A stretch of DNA of 43,202 nt from Prevotella sp. (GTDB lineage Bacteria > Bacteroidota > Bacteroidia > Bacteroidales > Bacteroidaceae): contig JAIJUV010000005.1 of NCBI GenBank assembly GCA_022732315.1, positions 1 through 43,202 on the forward strand. Direction: 5' to 3'. Each line of letters begins with the position of its first letter. Within the stretch, counting starts at the first letter, position 1. The notes beneath the pieces are model-generated. The model was given only the letters and a program-made list of their open reading frames with translations. It was not told where the DNA came from and did not search any database. Positions 32,779 through 42,724 of this stretch are shown here, piece by piece. Made by a program: the position numbers and the translations under genes.

Positions 32779-34143
32779 TTATTTCTTAAAAGCAGCAACC
32801 AGCTCCTCGGCAGTAACCAGGGTCTGCTCACCGCTTTCCATATTCTTTAAAGTAACTTTGCCTGCAGCCATCTCATTCTCACCCGCAAGTACCACGAATG
32901 GAATCTGCTTGGCATTGGCATAGCTCATCTGCTTCTTCATCTTCGCCTTGTCAGGGAAAATCTCGGTACGGATGCCTGCTGCACGAGCGGCACTCACGAT
33001 AGGCAGACAGTAGGCAGTCTCCTTCTCGCCGAAGTTGATGAAGAGCACCTGAGTAGAGTTCACTGCCTCCTTTGGATAGAGATCCAAGGCATTGAGCACA
33101 TCGTAGATGCGGTCGGCACCGAAACTGATACCTACACCACTCAAACCAGGAAGACCGAAGATGCCTGTGAGGTTATCGTAGCGACCGCCACCGGTGATAC
33201 TACCCATCGGTGTATCGAGTGCCTTTACCTCGAAAATGGCACCAGTATAGTAATTCAAGCCACGAGCCAAGGTAAGGTCGAGTTCAATCTCGTTGTTCAA
33301 GCCTACAGTCTTCAAGGTATCGAGGATAAACTTGGTTTCCTCTACACCCTTCAAGCCAATCTCAGAACCTTCGAGAACCTTGGAAATCACAGCAAGTTTC
33401 TCATCATTAGAACCTGACAATGAGATGATTGGCTGCAACTTCTCGATAGCTTCCTCAGAAATGCCATCATTGCGAAGTTCCTCGTTTACATTGTCGAGAC
33501 CAATCTTGTCGAGCTTATCGATAGCCACGGTGATATCCACAATCTTCTCAGCCTCGCCGATAACCTCGGCAATACCAGTAAGAATCTTGCGGTTGTTGAT
33601 CTTGATGCAGACACGCACACCAAACTTGGTGAAGACGGTATCTACAATCTGCATCAACTCTACCTCGTTGAGGAGAGAATCAGAACCTACCACGTCGGCA
33701 TCACACTGATAGAACTCACGATAGCGACCCTTCTGTGGGCGGTCGGCACGCCAAACCGGCTGAATCTGATAACGCTTGAAAGGCATCTGCAACTCCTCAC
33801 GATGCTGCACGACGTAACGTGCGAAAGGCACGGTAAGGTCGTAGCGGAGACCCTTCTCACAAAGTTTAGCCGCCAGCTTCAATGAACCGAGCGAATGAAT
33901 ATCCTCATCGCTCACCTTATTCATATAGTCACCTGAATTCAAAATCTTAAAGAGCAGCTTGTCGCCCTCCTCGCCATACTTGCCCATCAAGGTCTGAAGG
34001 GTTTCCATGGCAGGAGTCTCAATCTGCTGGAATCCATAAAGGGCATACACTTCCTTGATGGTGTTGAAGATGTAGTTGCGCTTCGCCATCTCAACAGGAC
34101 CGAAGTCTCTGGTACCCTTTGGAATACTTGGTTTCTGAGCCAT
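32779..34143 (-). CDS. hisS: Histidyl-tRNA synthetase
   Basis: A 454-residue class II synthetase. It begins [20 protein letters not shown], has [13 protein letters not shown] (motif 2 region), [21 protein letters not shown], the histidine-specific [14 protein letters not shown], and motif 3 as [15 protein letters not shown], with a C-terminal anticodon-binding domain. It charges tRNA-His. It lies downstream of purA on the same strand with a 98-base gap containing an inverted repeat, so it may be cotranscribed or start within that gap; no consensus -7 motif is evident there. Confidence 0.97.
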   Translation of the reverse strand: MAQKPSIPKGTRDFGPVEMAKRNYIFNTIKEVYALYGFQQIETPAMETLQTLMGKYGEEGDKLLFKILNSGDYMNKVSDEDIHSLGSLKLAAKLCEKGLRYDLTVPFARYVVQHREELQMPFKRYQIQPVWRADRPQKGRYREFYQCDADVVGSDSLLNEVELMQIVDTVFTKFGVRVCIKINNRKILTGIAEVIGEAEKIVDITVAIDKLDKIGLDNVNEELRNDGISEEAIEKLQPIISLSGSNDEKLAVISKVLEGSEIGLKGVEETKFILDTLKTVGLNNEIELDLTLARGLNYYTGAIFEVKALDTPMGSITGGGRYDNLTGIFGLPGLSGVGISFGADRIYDVLNALDLYPKEAVNSTQVLFINFGEKETAYCLPIVSAARAAGIRTEIFPDKAKMKKQMSYANAKQIPFVVLAGENEMAAGKVTLKNMESGEQTLVTAEELVAAFKK

Positions 34144-34167
34144 TTATTAATGTTTATTGTTTAATGA

Positions 34168-34236
34168 TTAGTGATTAATGTTCAGCGCAATGTTAACCCT
34201 TCAAAGTAGACATTAATCACTAAACATTAATCACTA
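34168..34236. repeat. AT-rich inverted repeat between purA and hisS
   Basis: TTAGTGATTAATGT (34168-34181) is complementary to ACATTAATCACTAA (34210-34223), and a second near-copy ACATTAATCACTA follows at 34224-34236. The left side has further degenerate TTAATG units from about 34148. Such simple inverted repeats occur at other gaps here (17870-17957) and look like a dispersed intergenic family. Confidence 0.7.
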
Positions 34237-34241
34237 TAAAA

Positions 34242-35516
34242 TTATTTACGTACGATAGTCTGAGCACGGTCTGGACCGATAGAGATGACACCGATCTTGG
34301 TCTCGAGGAACTCCTCGATGAATGCGATGTAATCCTTGAACTCCTGTGGGAACTGATCCTCAGAAGTGAACTTGGTCATATCAGTCTTCCAGCCCTTGAA
34401 CTCCTTGTAAACAGGCTCTACGTCTGTAATCTCGTATGGGAAGTCGGTGGTTACAGTGCCATCCTTCAACTTATAAGCCACACAAGCCTTGATGGTATCG
34501 AAGCCATCGAGCACGTCGCTCTTCATCATGATAAGCTCGGTTACACCGTTTACCATCACAGAATACTTAAGCTGAACCAAGTCGCACCAGCCGCAACGAC
34601 GCTCACGACCTGTAACGGCACCATACTCATGGCCGAGGGCACGAATCTTGGCACCTGTCTCGTCGAAGAGCTCTGTAGGGAATGGACCTGCACCCACGCG
34701 AGTACAGTAAGCCTTCATGATACCGTAAACATTACCGATGCGGTTAGGTCCGATACCCAAACCGATGCAGGCACCGGCGCAGATGGTGTTAGAAGATGTT
34801 ACGAAAGGATAAGAACCGAAGTCAACATCGAGCATAGTACCCTGAGCACCCTCGCAGAGGATATCCTTGCCAGAGCGGAGCACTTTGTTGATTTCCACCT
34901 CGCTGTCGATGAGCTGGAACTGCTTCAAGTATTCGATGCCCTCCATCCAGGTCTTCTCTACCTCAGTGATGTCGAAGTCTGTATAGCCAAGGCTAGCGAT
35001 AGTCTTGAGATGGGCAGCCTTGTGAGCAGCATACTTCTCCTCGAAGTTTTCGAGGATATCACCTACACGAAGACCCGTACGGCTTACCTTGTCGGTATAA
35101 GTAGGACCGATGCCCTTACCTGTGGTACCAACCTTGTTCTTGCCCTTAGCTGCCTCGATGGCTGCGTCGAGCACGCGGTGAGTAGGCATGATGAGATGCG
35201 CCTTCTTAGAGATGAGGAGACGGCTCTTCAAGTCGTGTCCGCTCTTCTCCAAGTCCTTAGCCTCACCCATGAAGAGGTCTGGAGCCAAGACTACGCCATT
35301 ACCGATGATATTCACCTTACCACCCTGGAAGATACCAGAAGGGATAGAGCGAAGCACGTATTTTTCGCCCTCGAACTCAAGAGTATGACCAGCATTAGGA
35401 CCACCCTGAAAACGAGCAATGACATCATACTTAGGGGTCAATACATCAACCACCTTACCTTTACCTTCATCGCCCCACTGCAAACCGAGCAGGACATCTA
35501 CTTTACCTGTGTTCAT
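34242..35516 (-). CDS. purA: Adenylosuccinate synthetase
   Basis: A 424-residue GTP-dependent enzyme. It begins VDVLLGLQWGDEGKGKVVDVL (P-loop like GDEGKGK), has FQGGPNAGHT, GTTGKGIGPTYTDK, CEGAQGTMLDVDFGSYPFVT, and the C-terminal guanine-site region ISIGPDRAQTI. It joins aspartate to IMP on the way to AMP. The Fur-family gene lies 27 bases upstream on the same strand and is probably cotranscribed. Confidence 0.97.
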   Translation of the reverse strand: MNTGKVDVLLGLQWGDEGKGKVVDVLTPKYDVIARFQGGPNAGHTLEFEGEKYVLRSIPSGIFQGGKVNIIGNGVVLAPDLFMGEAKDLEKSGHDLKSRLLISKKAHLIMPTHRVLDAAIEAAKGKNKVGTTGKGIGPTYTDKVSRTGLRVGDILENFEEKYAAHKAAHLKTIASLGYTDFDITEVEKTWMEGIEYLKQFQLIDSEVEINKVLRSGKDILCEGAQGTMLDVDFGSYPFVTSSNTICAGACIGLGIGPNRIGNVYGIMKAYCTRVGAGPFPTELFDETGAKIRALGHEYGAVTGRERRCGWCDLVQLKYSVMVNGVTELIMMKSDVLDGFDTIKACVAYKLKDGTVTTDFPYEITDVEPVYKEFKGWKTDMTKFTSEDQFPQEFKDYIAFIEEFLETKIGVISIGPDRAQTIVRK

Positions 35517-35543
35517 TTTTATATAATAGTATAAATTATTTTA

Positions 35544-36011
35544 TTACTTTTCGTTACGCTTTCGCGTTATCTTGGCCTGGCATGAACTACACACGCCATA
35601 GATATAGAGCGCATAGGTGTCTTTGCGGAATCTCATCAACTTGGTTTCGTTCACCGCTTCAGTCACCGCGGGGGCATAAATTTCAGTCACCATACCACAC
35701 ACCGTACAAACCTGATGTATGTGGTTGTCTTTCGAAGAATAGCAGGCTTCGTATTTCACTCCGCTCACCAGGCTGTGCCTCATCACGAGTCTGAGTTCTA
35801 TAAAGAGATGCATCGTGTTATAGAGCGTAGCTCTGCTCACTCTGAAGCTTCTCCTTTCCAACTCTTCGTTCAATTCTTCTAGCGAGAAATGCCCGCCAAT
35901 GCTATACACTGCATCGAGAATAGCATACCTCTCTGGAGTTCTTCGATGCTTATTGCTCTCCAGATAGTTGTCCAAAATCGCTCTGACTTTGGCATCAATT
36001 TTCTCTGTCAT
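35544..36011 (-). CDS. Fur-family transcriptional regulator
   Basis: A 155-residue Fur-family protein: winged helix with RRTPERYAILDAVYSIGGHFS and SRATLYNTMHLFIELRLV, then the metal half with HIHQVCTVCGMV (HxH plus CxxC) and CSSCQAKITRK near the end (second CxxC of the zinc site). The Zn/Fe/peroxide specificity cannot be told from the motifs. It precedes purA by 27 bases. A possible operator palindrome (36071-36093) and a -7 element (36038-36045) are upstream. Confidence 0.85.
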   Translation of the reverse strand: MTEKIDAKVRAILDNYLESNKHRRTPERYAILDAVYSIGGHFSLEELNEELERRSFRVSRATLYNTMHLFIELRLVMRHSLVSGVKYEACYSSKDNHIHQVCTVCGMVTEIYAPAVTEAVNETKLMRFRKDTYALYIYGVCSSCQAKITRKRNEK

Positions 36012-36037
36012 AATCCTTGTTAGTTACATAAAACGCA

Positions 36038-36093
36038 CAAAGATACTCATTATCCATGACATGAGGAAAGATTTAGAATTAAAAAATCTAAAT
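36038..36093 (-). promoter_or_regulatory. Promoter and possible operator of the fur-purA unit
   Basis: Minus-strand TATCTTTG at 36045-36038 fits the -7 consensus, 27 bases before the ATG at 36011. Further upstream, ATTTAGA (36071-36077) and TCTAAAT (36087-36093) make an AT-rich palindrome close to the expected -33, like the operators Fur-family proteins use on their own genes. The operator part is inference. The remaining 75 bases to maf's stop hold nothing recognisable. Confidence 0.5.
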
Positions 36094-36167
36094 TACATTA
36101 CTTTTTGAGAGTTACAGCCCCTTTTTGCTTACTTTATCTAACATTCGAAGGAGGATTTCCTTATCAT

Positions 36168-36794
36168 TCACCCCTCCTGCATCTTGAGCATTTCCTCGTA
36201 GATGCGCTGCACCGGCAAGCCCATCACGTTGAAGTAACTTCCGTTGAGGCCCGTGCATCCGATATAGCCAATCCATTCCTGAATGCCGTAGGCTCCCGCC
36301 TTATCGAAAGGTCTATAATGAGAGATGTAATAATTGATTTCCCAGTCTGTGAGCTTCTTGAAAGATACCTCAGTTGTAACCGAGAAATGGCGCTGCCCGT
36401 CTTTGGTAGTGAGACATACACCCGTTACTACATGATGAGTTTTCCCGCTCAACATTCTGAGCATACGGACGGCATCGTCGGCAGTTTTCGGTTTACCCAG
36501 AATGATACCCTTTCCTTCCTGGTCGTTCTGCTCATCAGCGGCTGGTGCGATGACTACGGTATCAGCCGTGAGAATCAGGCATTCCTCTGCAGAAGACTCT
36601 TCTTCATTTAGAAGAGAACGATAAGCCTCCGCCTTTTTCTGGGCGATGAACTCTGCCACCTGATAGGCATCCAGATCATCCGGATAACTTTCATCAATGC
36701 CATTCAATACCTTTACTTCGAAATTTACATCCAGTCCTGCCAGCAGTTCTCTGCGGCGTGGCGAATTGCTCGCCAAAATTATCTTGTACTTCAT
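36168..36794 (-). CDS. maf: Maf-family nucleoside triphosphate pyrophosphatase
   Basis: A 208-residue protein: ILASNSPRRRELLAG (Maf signature), LTADTVVIAP with the catalytic Asp, LGKPKTADDAVRMLRMLSG, and YGIQEWIGYIGCTGLNGSYFNVMGLP. Maf proteins hydrolyse dTTP/UTP or modified nucleotides and have a historical link to septum inhibition. In-frame codons upstream (to 36875) overlap the kdsC end and are not credible; ATG at 36794 is chosen. Third in the DUF2520-kdsC-maf series. Confidence 0.93.
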   Translation of the reverse strand: MKYKIILASNSPRRRELLAGLDVNFEVKVLNGIDESYPDDLDAYQVAEFIAQKKAEAYRSLLNEEESSAEECLILTADTVVIAPAADEQNDQEGKGIILGKPKTADDAVRMLRMLSGKTHHVVTGVCLTTKDGQRHFSVTTEVSFKKLTDWEINYYISHYRPFDKAGAYGIQEWIGYIGCTGLNGSYFNVMGLPVQRIYEEMLKMQEG

Positions 36795-36828
36795 CTGTTT
36801 TTTACTTTGAACTTTATTACCTAAATCT

Positions 36829-37347
36829 CTACCATCCGAAAGCCTTGGCGCTGGAGAGCCAGTGACCCTGGGCACGCAACACCTGCTCCACGATGTCGCG
36901 ACCTACTCCATCGCCACCCTCGCGAGAAGAGATATAACGGGAAATCTCCTTGATGTCTGAACAGGCATCAGAAGGACAACATGGACAGCCGCAGCGGCGC
37001 ATCACTTCATAATCAGGGATATCATCGCCTACATAGATGATTTCCTCATCAGAAAGCTGATACTTTTCCAGAAAGGCATCATAGGTATTGATTTTCACGG
37101 CACATCCCATAAAGATGTCCTCTACACCTAAACCTTCATAACGCTTGCGGATAGCCTCGGTGGTTCCACCTGTCAAAATGACGATGCGCAAGCCCACCTT
37201 CTGGGCTAACTGGATGGCATAACCATCCTTGATGTTCACCGTGCGAAGAGGTTCGCCGGTACTGGCGAGCGTGATAGTCTGGCGAGAAAGCACGCCATCC
37301 ACATCAAATATAATCGCCTTTATCTTTTTTAAATCGTAATTTATCAT
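36829..37347 (-). CDS. kdsC: 3-deoxy-D-manno-octulosonate 8-phosphate phosphatase
   Basis: A 172-residue HAD protein with D15/D17 in [20 protein letters not shown] and [11 protein letters not shown], and the KdsC-like [14 protein letters not shown] and [16 protein letters not shown]. It hydrolyses Kdo-8-phosphate in Kdo (lipopolysaccharide) synthesis. It has no cap domain, consistent with a tetrameric KdsC. It is 10 bases after the DUF2520 gene. Confidence 0.93.
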   Translation of the reverse strand: MINYDLKKIKAIIFDVDGVLSRQTITLASTGEPLRTVNIKDGYAIQLAQKVGLRIVILTGGTTEAIRKRYEGLGVEDIFMGCAVKINTYDAFLEKYQLSDEEIIYVGDDIPDYEVMRRCGCPCCPSDACSDIKEISRYISSREGGDGVGRDIVEQVLRAQGHWLSSAKAFGW

Positions 37348-37357
37348 AATATATGCA

Positions 37358-38122
37358 TTAATTCAACTCGTGAATACTCTTGCTCATGCAGTCGTAAATC
37401 TTCTGGAAATAAGGCTGATTCTCCAGAAGCTGTATCTGCTTGCCAATCACATTCTCATCATATCTCACGGCTGGTCCGGTCTGGGCTTCCTTCGGAGTCA
37501 TCCCGTGAACCTTGGCGGCAGTTTCGTCGATGAGCGGAAGCATCACGTCAAACGGGATGCCATGCTGCTGCAGAAGTACCTGACTGACGGCATAGCAATG
37601 GTTGGCGAAATTGCAGGCGAAGACCGCAGAGAGATGCAGATATTTCCTATCTTCGCTGGAAAGCTGAAACACCCGATGGCTTATCTGGCCAGCCAAGCCC
37701 TCTATCTGCTTCAGCGCAAACTCATCATTTGCCTCTATAAAACAAGGAATGATGCTGAAATCCACCTCGCGCTGCTTTGAGAATGTCTGCATCGGATAAA
37801 GCACGCCATAATGCAGCGCCTTTCCCCGGAAAACCGACATCGGCATGGAACCAGCCGTATGCAGGAACACCTTCTTTTCGCCCCCACAGAGCTGCGAGAT
37901 AAGCTGCTCCAGTGCACTATCCTTCACCGAGAAGATATACACATCGGCATCATCACGCACCTGCGCCATGTCCGTGAGCGGCTCCGCATCCAAAAGCGAA
38001 GCCAGGGTTTCTGCCGACTGCATGGTGCGGCTGAACACCTGAACCATATCGTGTCCGGCAGCATGCAAGGCCTTGCCAAGATGGGTAGAAAGATTACCAG
38101 CTCCTATCAAAACTATCTTCAT
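37358..38122 (-). CDS. Rossmann-like DUF2520 protein
   Basis: A 254-residue protein with an N-terminal NAD(P)-binding Rossmann motif ([17 protein letters not shown]) and a C-terminal DUF2520 region ([58 protein letters not shown]). Related proteins resemble ketopantoate or F420-dependent reductases; its true substrate is unknown. It is the first gene of the series with kdsC and maf, an arrangement I recognise in Bacteroidota. Confidence 0.85.
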   Translation of the reverse strand: MKIVLIGAGNLSTHLGKALHAAGHDMVQVFSRTMQSAETLASLLDAEPLTDMAQVRDDADVYIFSVKDSALEQLISQLCGGEKKVFLHTAGSMPMSVFRGKALHYGVLYPMQTFSKQREVDFSIIPCFIEANDEFALKQIEGLAGQISHRVFQLSSEDRKYLHLSAVFACNFANHCYAVSQVLLQQHGIPFDVMLPLIDETAAKVHGMTPKEAQTGPAVRYDENVIGKQIQLLENQPYFQKIYDCMSKSIHELN

Positions 38123-38172
38123 AAATCTATTCCTTTTCTTTGAAATAAATTAAACTTCTATCATTTTATGTG

Positions 38173-38180
38173 CAAAAATA
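38173..38180 (-). promoter_or_regulatory. -7 promoter element for the DUF2520-kdsC-maf operon
   Basis: Minus-strand TATTTTTG, about 50 bases before the ATG at 38122, divergent from the acyltransferase promoter at 38234. Confidence 0.65.
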
Positions 38181-38233
38181 CTAAAAAACAACGATACTGG
38201 GGCAGAAAAGTTGTTTTTTTATAATTAATTTAT

Positions 38234-38241
38234 TATTTTTG
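38234..38241 (+). promoter_or_regulatory. -7 promoter element for the GNAT-like gene
   Basis: TATTTTTG on the plus strand, with TTGTTTTT upstream. A possible start codon at 38239 would lie within the promoter, which supports the ATG at 38272. Confidence 0.7.
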
Positions 38242-38271
38242 CAGAGCGAATATATAAGTGGTCATGTAAAT

Positions 38272-39321
38272 ATGAAGAAGAATTATGAAATAAAGGTATA
38301 TACGAAAAGCGATGAACTGCCCCCACTTCTGGCGGGCAATTTCTTTCATAGCCTGGAGCTCTTCGAGATTAGCGAAGGAGTATCAGGAGATACCCCCTTC
38401 ATGGCTGTAGCAACCGAAGACGGGAGAACGATAGCTCAGATGCTTGCCGTGCTTCACACCCACCGCACCTGGTTTCCACCTTTTATATATACGCATGCGC
38501 ACGCACATGGAGAAGGCATCTATCTTTCTGCAGAAACAGAAGAAGAACTCTTCCCGCTCCTTCTCCACGCCCTTACCCGCAAACTTTGCAGTCACCACTG
38601 CCTCTACATCGAATTCTCGGAATTGCAGAAGAAAATGTTCGGCTACCGCCATTTCCGGCGCTTGGGCTATTTCCCTGTGGCATGGCAGGAGATATACAAC
38701 TCCCTTCACAGCATGAATCCCGAAGAAAGACTCACCGACAGAGCCAGACGGCAGATTGAAAACGGAAAAAACAAGGGATTAGAGTGCCACGAGACCCACA
38801 ACCAGGAAGAAATCAGGAAATTCTATCAACTCTACCGGAATTTCTATCGCTTCAAGCCACGCCGCTACGTGCCCCCTATGGAATACTTCGAATCTCTCAG
38901 CCAGAGCAACGAGGCAAAAGTCTTTGTCACCACTTACGAAGGAAGAAGATTCGGAAGAGGAGGCAAAGAAACGGGGACGATAGACGGAGAAGATTTCCAT
39001 GCAGCAGGCAGCCGGAAAATCGTGGGAGGATGCACCCTTGCCTTCAGTAAAGACGATGCCTATCTCTGGCATCTCGCCTCACGCCGAAAGCGCTACATCT
39101 ATCTGCATCCCGACACGATGACAGTATGGCACGCCATCAGCTATGCCTATCAGCATGGCTACAGGCACATCCACTTCATGGACGTAGGCTTGCCCTGGAA
39201 GCAGAACCCCTACCGCGAATTCATCCGCAGTTTCGGCGGCAAGCCCGTAGCAAAATACCGCTGGTTCAGATGCAATATCGGCATCATCAACCGACTGCTG
39301 AAATGGATTTATAAGCTCTGA
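38272..39321 (+). CDS. GNAT/FemAB-like acyltransferase
   Basis: About 349 residues from the ATG at 38272 (MKKNYEIKVYTKSDELPPLL). The body has ARRQIENGKNKGLE, FYQLYRNFYRFKPRRYVPP, and a C-terminal GNAT-type segment HIHFMDVGLPWKQNPYREFI followed by SFGGKPVAKYRW, the pattern of BioF2/FemAB-like acetyltransferase domains. Substrate unknown; cell-wall or surface amino-sugar acylation is only a guess. Convergent with tetR, overlapping it by 13 bases at the 3' end. Confidence 0.65.
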   Translation: MKKNYEIKVYTKSDELPPLLAGNFFHSLELFEISEGVSGDTPFMAVATEDGRTIAQMLAVLHTHRTWFPPFIYTHAHAHGEGIYLSAETEEELFPLLLHALTRKLCSHHCLYIEFSELQKKMFGYRHFRRLGYFPVAWQEIYNSLHSMNPEERLTDRARRQIENGKNKGLECHETHNQEEIRKFYQLYRNFYRFKPRRYVPPMEYFESLSQSNEAKVFVTTYEGRRFGRGGKETGTIDGEDFHAAGSRKIVGGCTLAFSKDDAYLWHLASRRKRYIYLHPDTMTVWHAISYAYQHGYRHIHFMDVGLPWKQNPYREFIRSFGGKPVAKYRWFRCNIGIINRLLKWIYKL

Positions 39322-39947
39322 GCATGCTCGGAGCTTTCCATTGCCTTTTCGAGCAATCTTACACCTTTTTCCGTGCAGAGACCCCGAATCACGATGAGGA
39401 AATGATGAGCAAACAAATCCTTCATCGAATACTTGCGATAAAGCTGCCTATGCATGATTTCCTCCATGCTCACATTGGCCGTATCTATCAGAATTTCATA
39501 ATTCACGTCGGCACGGAAGAACCCTTCTCTCACTCCCGCCTCGAAGAAGCGAAGGCTGTCATCACGTTCCTGGGCATGCAACTCCTGCAAAAACGTTACC
39601 ACACGCGGCATCCTGTGGATTTCCTCATAGAAAACCACACCCACCATCTTGTTCACCTTCATCTGCTGGCGATAAACATAACTGATGACATCAATCACAT
39701 TCTTCGCCTTCGCCGAGGCATAAGCCTCCACATTCCGCTTCATCTCCTCATGCTTTGCCTTGATGCCCGCAATCAGCATCTCCTCCTTATCGCCGAAGAT
39801 TTCATAAACCGTACGCTTAGACACATGGAGTTCCACGGAAATCTCATCCATCTTCACTGCCTTCACCCCACGCTTATAAAACTCGGGCATGGCAAACGCA
39901 ATGATCTTATCACGCAATTCCAGTTTATTTTGCTTATTTTCTACCAT
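39309..39947 (-). CDS. TetR-family transcriptional regulator
   Basis: A 212-residue protein; the N-terminal helix-turn-helix is GVKAVKMDEISVELHVSKRTVYEIFGDKEE-like (about residues 28-57), followed by a helical ligand/dimer domain. The target is unknown; neighbours include the GNAT-like gene (overlapping tail to tail) and the malic enzyme gene (divergent, 196-base gap). Its own -7 element lies at about 40012. Confidence 0.85.
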   Translation of the reverse strand: MVENKQNKLELRDKIIAFAMPEFYKRGVKAVKMDEISVELHVSKRTVYEIFGDKEEMLIAGIKAKHEEMKRNVEAYASAKAKNVIDVISYVYRQQMKVNKMVGVVFYEEIHRMPRVVTFLQELHAQERDDSLRFFEAGVREGFFRADVNYEILIDTANVSMEEIMHRQLYRKYSMKDLFAHHFLIVIRGLCTEKGVRLLEKAMESSEHAQSL

Positions 39948-40011
39948 TTCTTTAACTTGTTAATTGCAATATCTATATGACATTTTCACACCTAAACAGG
40001 ATTTTTTTGTG

Positions 40012-40070
40012 CAAAGATACAAAAAAAAACAAAAAACCATCTTATTTTCATAAGTTTTTTATTACCTTTG
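40012..40070. promoter_or_regulatory. Divergent promoters for tetR and malic enzyme
   Basis: Minus-strand TATCTTTG at 40019-40012 faces tetR (start 39947), and plus-strand TACCTTTG at 40063-40070 faces the malic enzyme gene (start 40144). The shared region between is an obvious site for TetR-type control of both; that control is inference. Confidence 0.6.
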
Positions 40071-40088
40071 CACAAACTTTTAGGAAAC

Positions 40089-40103
40089 GCGCAAGTTTTG
40101 CGC
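40089..40103 (+). promoter_or_regulatory. Small hairpin in the malic enzyme 5' UTR
   Basis: GCGCAA and TTGCGC at 40089-40094 and 40098-40103 form a 6-base stem with a three-base loop, about 20 bases after the -7 element. It is GC-rich in an AT-rich leader. It could stabilise the mRNA or be an operator; no further evidence. Confidence 0.45.
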
Positions 40104-40143
40104 CAATCTGTAAGGAATTAAATCTTTAAACCAATATATTGTT

Positions 40144-42432
40144 ATGGTAAAAATCACGAAAGAGGCGGCTCTTGAATATCACGAAAGTGGCCGTCCTGGT
40201 AAGATTGAGGTTAAGCCAACAAAACCTTATCACACACAAACAGACCTGAGCCTTGCTTACTCACCTGGCGTGGCATATCCATGCCTGGAGATTCAGCAAA
40301 ACCCAGACGACGTTTACAAGTACACAGACAAGGGTAACCTGGTTGCTGTAATCAGCAATGGTACTGCCGTGCTCGGACTCGGCGATATCGGCGCCATGAG
40401 CGGCAAGCCAGTGATGGAAGGAAAAGGACTGCTGTTTAAGATTTACGGTGGCGTGGATGTATTCGACATCGAAATCGACGAGAAGGACCCAGAGAAGTTC
40501 TGCGAGACAGTGGAGAGAATCGCTCCTTCATTCGGCGGTATCAACCTGGAGGATATCAAGGCTCCTCAGTGCTTCTACATCGAGGAGCGCCTGAAGAAGA
40601 CCCTCGACATCCCAGTGATGCACGATGACCAGCACGGAACTGCCATCATCTCGGCAGCAGGTTTGAAGAACGCCCTCGAAGTAGCCGGCAAGAACATTGC
40701 CGACGTGAAGATCGTTGTGAATGGTGCCGGTGCTGCTGCCATCAGCTGTACCAAGCTCTACGTAGCTCTCGGCGCACAGGTCAAGAACATTGTGATGCTC
40801 GACTCTAAGGGCGTTATCACCAGCGACCGCGAGAACCTGACAGAGCAGAAGAAACTGTTCGCTACCGACCGCCGTGACGTTCACACACTCGAAGAGGCTG
40901 TAAAGGGTGCCGACGTATTCGTAGGACTCAGCAAGGGCAACGTGCTCTCTAAGGACATGATCCGCTCGATGGCTGCCAGCCCTATCGTATTCGCACTTGC
41001 CAACCCTGTGCCGGAAATCAGTTACGAGGACGCTATGGACAGCCGTCCTGACGTATTGATGTCAACAGGTCGTTCAGACTATCCAAACCAGATTAACAAC
41101 GTAATCGGTTTCCCATATATCTTCCGTGGTGCACTCGACGTTCACGCCCGTGCCATCAACGAAGAGATGAAGATGGCTGCCGTTCATGCCATCGCAGATT
41201 TGGCCAAGCAGCCTGTGCCAGATGTAGTTAACGACGTTTACCACGTAAACGACCTTACATTCGGCCCTAAGTACTTCATTCCAAAGCCAGTAGACCCACG
41301 TTTGATTACCGAGGTTTCTGCTGCCGTAGCCAAGGCTGCCATGGATAGTGGCGTGGCCCGCACTCCTATCACCGACTGGGAGAAGTACAAGCAGGGATTG
41401 CGCCAGTTGCTCGGTCAGGAGACCAAGCTCACCCGCAAGCTCCATGATACAGCCCGTCTCCACCCACAGCGCGTGGTATTCGCCGAGGGTGGTAACCCAA
41501 CCATGCTGAAGGCTGCCGTTCAGGCTAAGAACGAAGGCATCTGCGAGCCTATCCTGCTGGGTAACCCAGACCGTCTGAACCGTGTGGCTAGCCGCTTGAA
41601 GCTCGACCTCTCTAACATCGAGATTGTGGATATGCGTGCCGACAACGAGCAGGGTCGCCGTGCCAAGTTTGCCAAGCACCTGGCAGAGAAGCGTGCCCGC
41701 GAGGGATACAGCTTCGAGGAGGCATACGATAAGATGTACGAGCGCAACTACTTCGGCATGTCTATGGTTGAGCAGGGCGATGCAGATGCATTCATCACAG
41801 GTCTCTACACCAAGTATAGCAACACCATCAAGGTGGCTAAGGACGTAATCGGCATCCGCGAGGGCTACAAGACCTTCGGAACCATGCACATTCTTAACAC
41901 CCAGAAGGGCGTATATTATATTGCAGACACATTGATCAACCGTCACCCAGACGAGGATATCCTTACCGATATCGCCAAGTTGTCTGCTGGCACCGTAAAG
42001 TTCTTCAACGAAGAGCCGGTAATGGCCATGTTGAGCTACTCTAACTTCGGTACCGATGCCATCGGTTCTCCTGTAAAGGTGAAGAAGGCAGTGGCAGAGA
42101 TGCAGAAGGAATTCCCAGAGCTCGCCATCGATGGTGAGATGCAGGTGAACTATGCACTCAACAAGGATCTTCGCGATGAGAAGTATCCATTCTCACGCCT
42201 CAAGGGCAAGGATGTGAATACATTGGTATTCCCTAACCTGAGCAGTGCGAACGGTGCCTATAAGCTTCTCCAGGGCTTGAACCCTGAGGCAGAAATCATC
42301 GGCCCTATCCAGATGGGCTTGAACAAGCCTATCCACTTTACTGACTCAGAGAGCAGTGTACAGGATATCGTAAACATCACAGCCGTGGCCGTAATCGATG
42401 CTTACGTAGAGAAGATCAAGAATCAGAAATAA
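40144..42432 (+). CDS. maeB: NADP-dependent malic enzyme with C-terminal phosphotransacetylase domain
   Basis: A 762-residue bifunctional-type protein. The N-terminal 430 residues are malic enzyme: [57 protein letters not shown], and NAD(P)-binding [12 protein letters not shown]. The remainder is phosphotransacetylase-like: [36 protein letters not shown] and [21 protein letters not shown]; in MaeB proteins this domain is regulatory (acetyl-CoA control) rather than catalytic. The enzyme decarboxylates malate to pyruvate with NADPH. Confidence 0.95.
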   Translation: MVKITKEAALEYHESGRPGKIEVKPTKPYHTQTDLSLAYSPGVAYPCLEIQQNPDDVYKYTDKGNLVAVISNGTAVLGLGDIGAMSGKPVMEGKGLLFKIYGGVDVFDIEIDEKDPEKFCETVERIAPSFGGINLEDIKAPQCFYIEERLKKTLDIPVMHDDQHGTAIISAAGLKNALEVAGKNIADVKIVVNGAGAAAISCTKLYVALGAQVKNIVMLDSKGVITSDRENLTEQKKLFATDRRDVHTLEEAVKGADVFVGLSKGNVLSKDMIRSMAASPIVFALANPVPEISYEDAMDSRPDVLMSTGRSDYPNQINNVIGFPYIFRGALDVHARAINEEMKMAAVHAIADLAKQPVPDVVNDVYHVNDLTFGPKYFIPKPVDPRLITEVSAAVAKAAMDSGVARTPITDWEKYKQGLRQLLGQETKLTRKLHDTARLHPQRVVFAEGGNPTMLKAAVQAKNEGICEPILLGNPDRLNRVASRLKLDLSNIEIVDMRADNEQGRRAKFAKHLAEKRAREGYSFEEAYDKMYERNYFGMSMVEQGDADAFITGLYTKYSNTIKVAKDVIGIREGYKTFGTMHILNTQKGVYYIADTLINRHPDEDILTDIAKLSAGTVKFFNEEPVMAMLSYSNFGTDAIGSPVKVKKAVAEMQKEFPELAIDGEMQVNYALNKDLRDEKYPFSRLKGKDVNTLVFPNLSSANGAYKLLQGLNPEAEIIGPIQMGLNKPIHFTDSESSVQDIVNITAVAVIDAYVEKIKNQK

Positions 42433-42492
42433 CATTTGGTATTATAGCAAAAGGTTAGTAATAACCTCATATCAATGATTTTTAGTTTATTG

Positions 42493-42525
42493 AGGCAGGA
42501 GTTTGTGAAAATTCCTGCCTTTTTT
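42493..42525 (+). terminator. Terminator after malic enzyme
   Basis: AGGCAGGA (42493-42500) pairs with TCCTGCCT (42513-42520) and is followed by TTTTT: a textbook intrinsic terminator, 60 bases past the stop. Confidence 0.9.
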
Positions 42526-42526
42526 G

Positions 42527-42606
42527 TTTCTGTAGCCTTTTTCATGTTTCTGTAGTCTTTCTCATGTTTCTGTAGTCTTTCTCTTGTATCTGTAGCCATT
42601 CTTTCA
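42527..42606. repeat. Tandem repeat, four copies of a 20-base unit
   Basis: Consensus TTTCTGTAGTCTTTCTCATG repeated at 42527, 42547, 42567 and 42587. Copies 2 and 3 differ at one base, copy 1 at two, copy 4 is more divergent. It has no open reading frame on either strand that spans it meaningfully and starts right after the terminator's T-run. Confidence 0.85.
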
Positions 42607-42686
42607 TCTTTTTATGTAAACGATAGTTAAATATCGCATTTGTGCTCCCACACACTTGATATAGAGCAAAAAAACATGGCTAAATA

Positions 42687-42718
42687 TTTGGCAATATGGA
42701 AAATAAGCCTTATCTTTG
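42687..42718 (+). promoter_or_regulatory. Consensus promoter of the intergenic RNA
   Basis: TTTG at 42687-42690 and TATCTTTG at 42711-42718 with a 20-base spacer, the best consensus in this region. Nothing coding follows; transcription would start near 42725 and run into the hairpin at 42781-42812. Confidence 0.85.
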
Positions 42719-42724
42719 CAGCAG

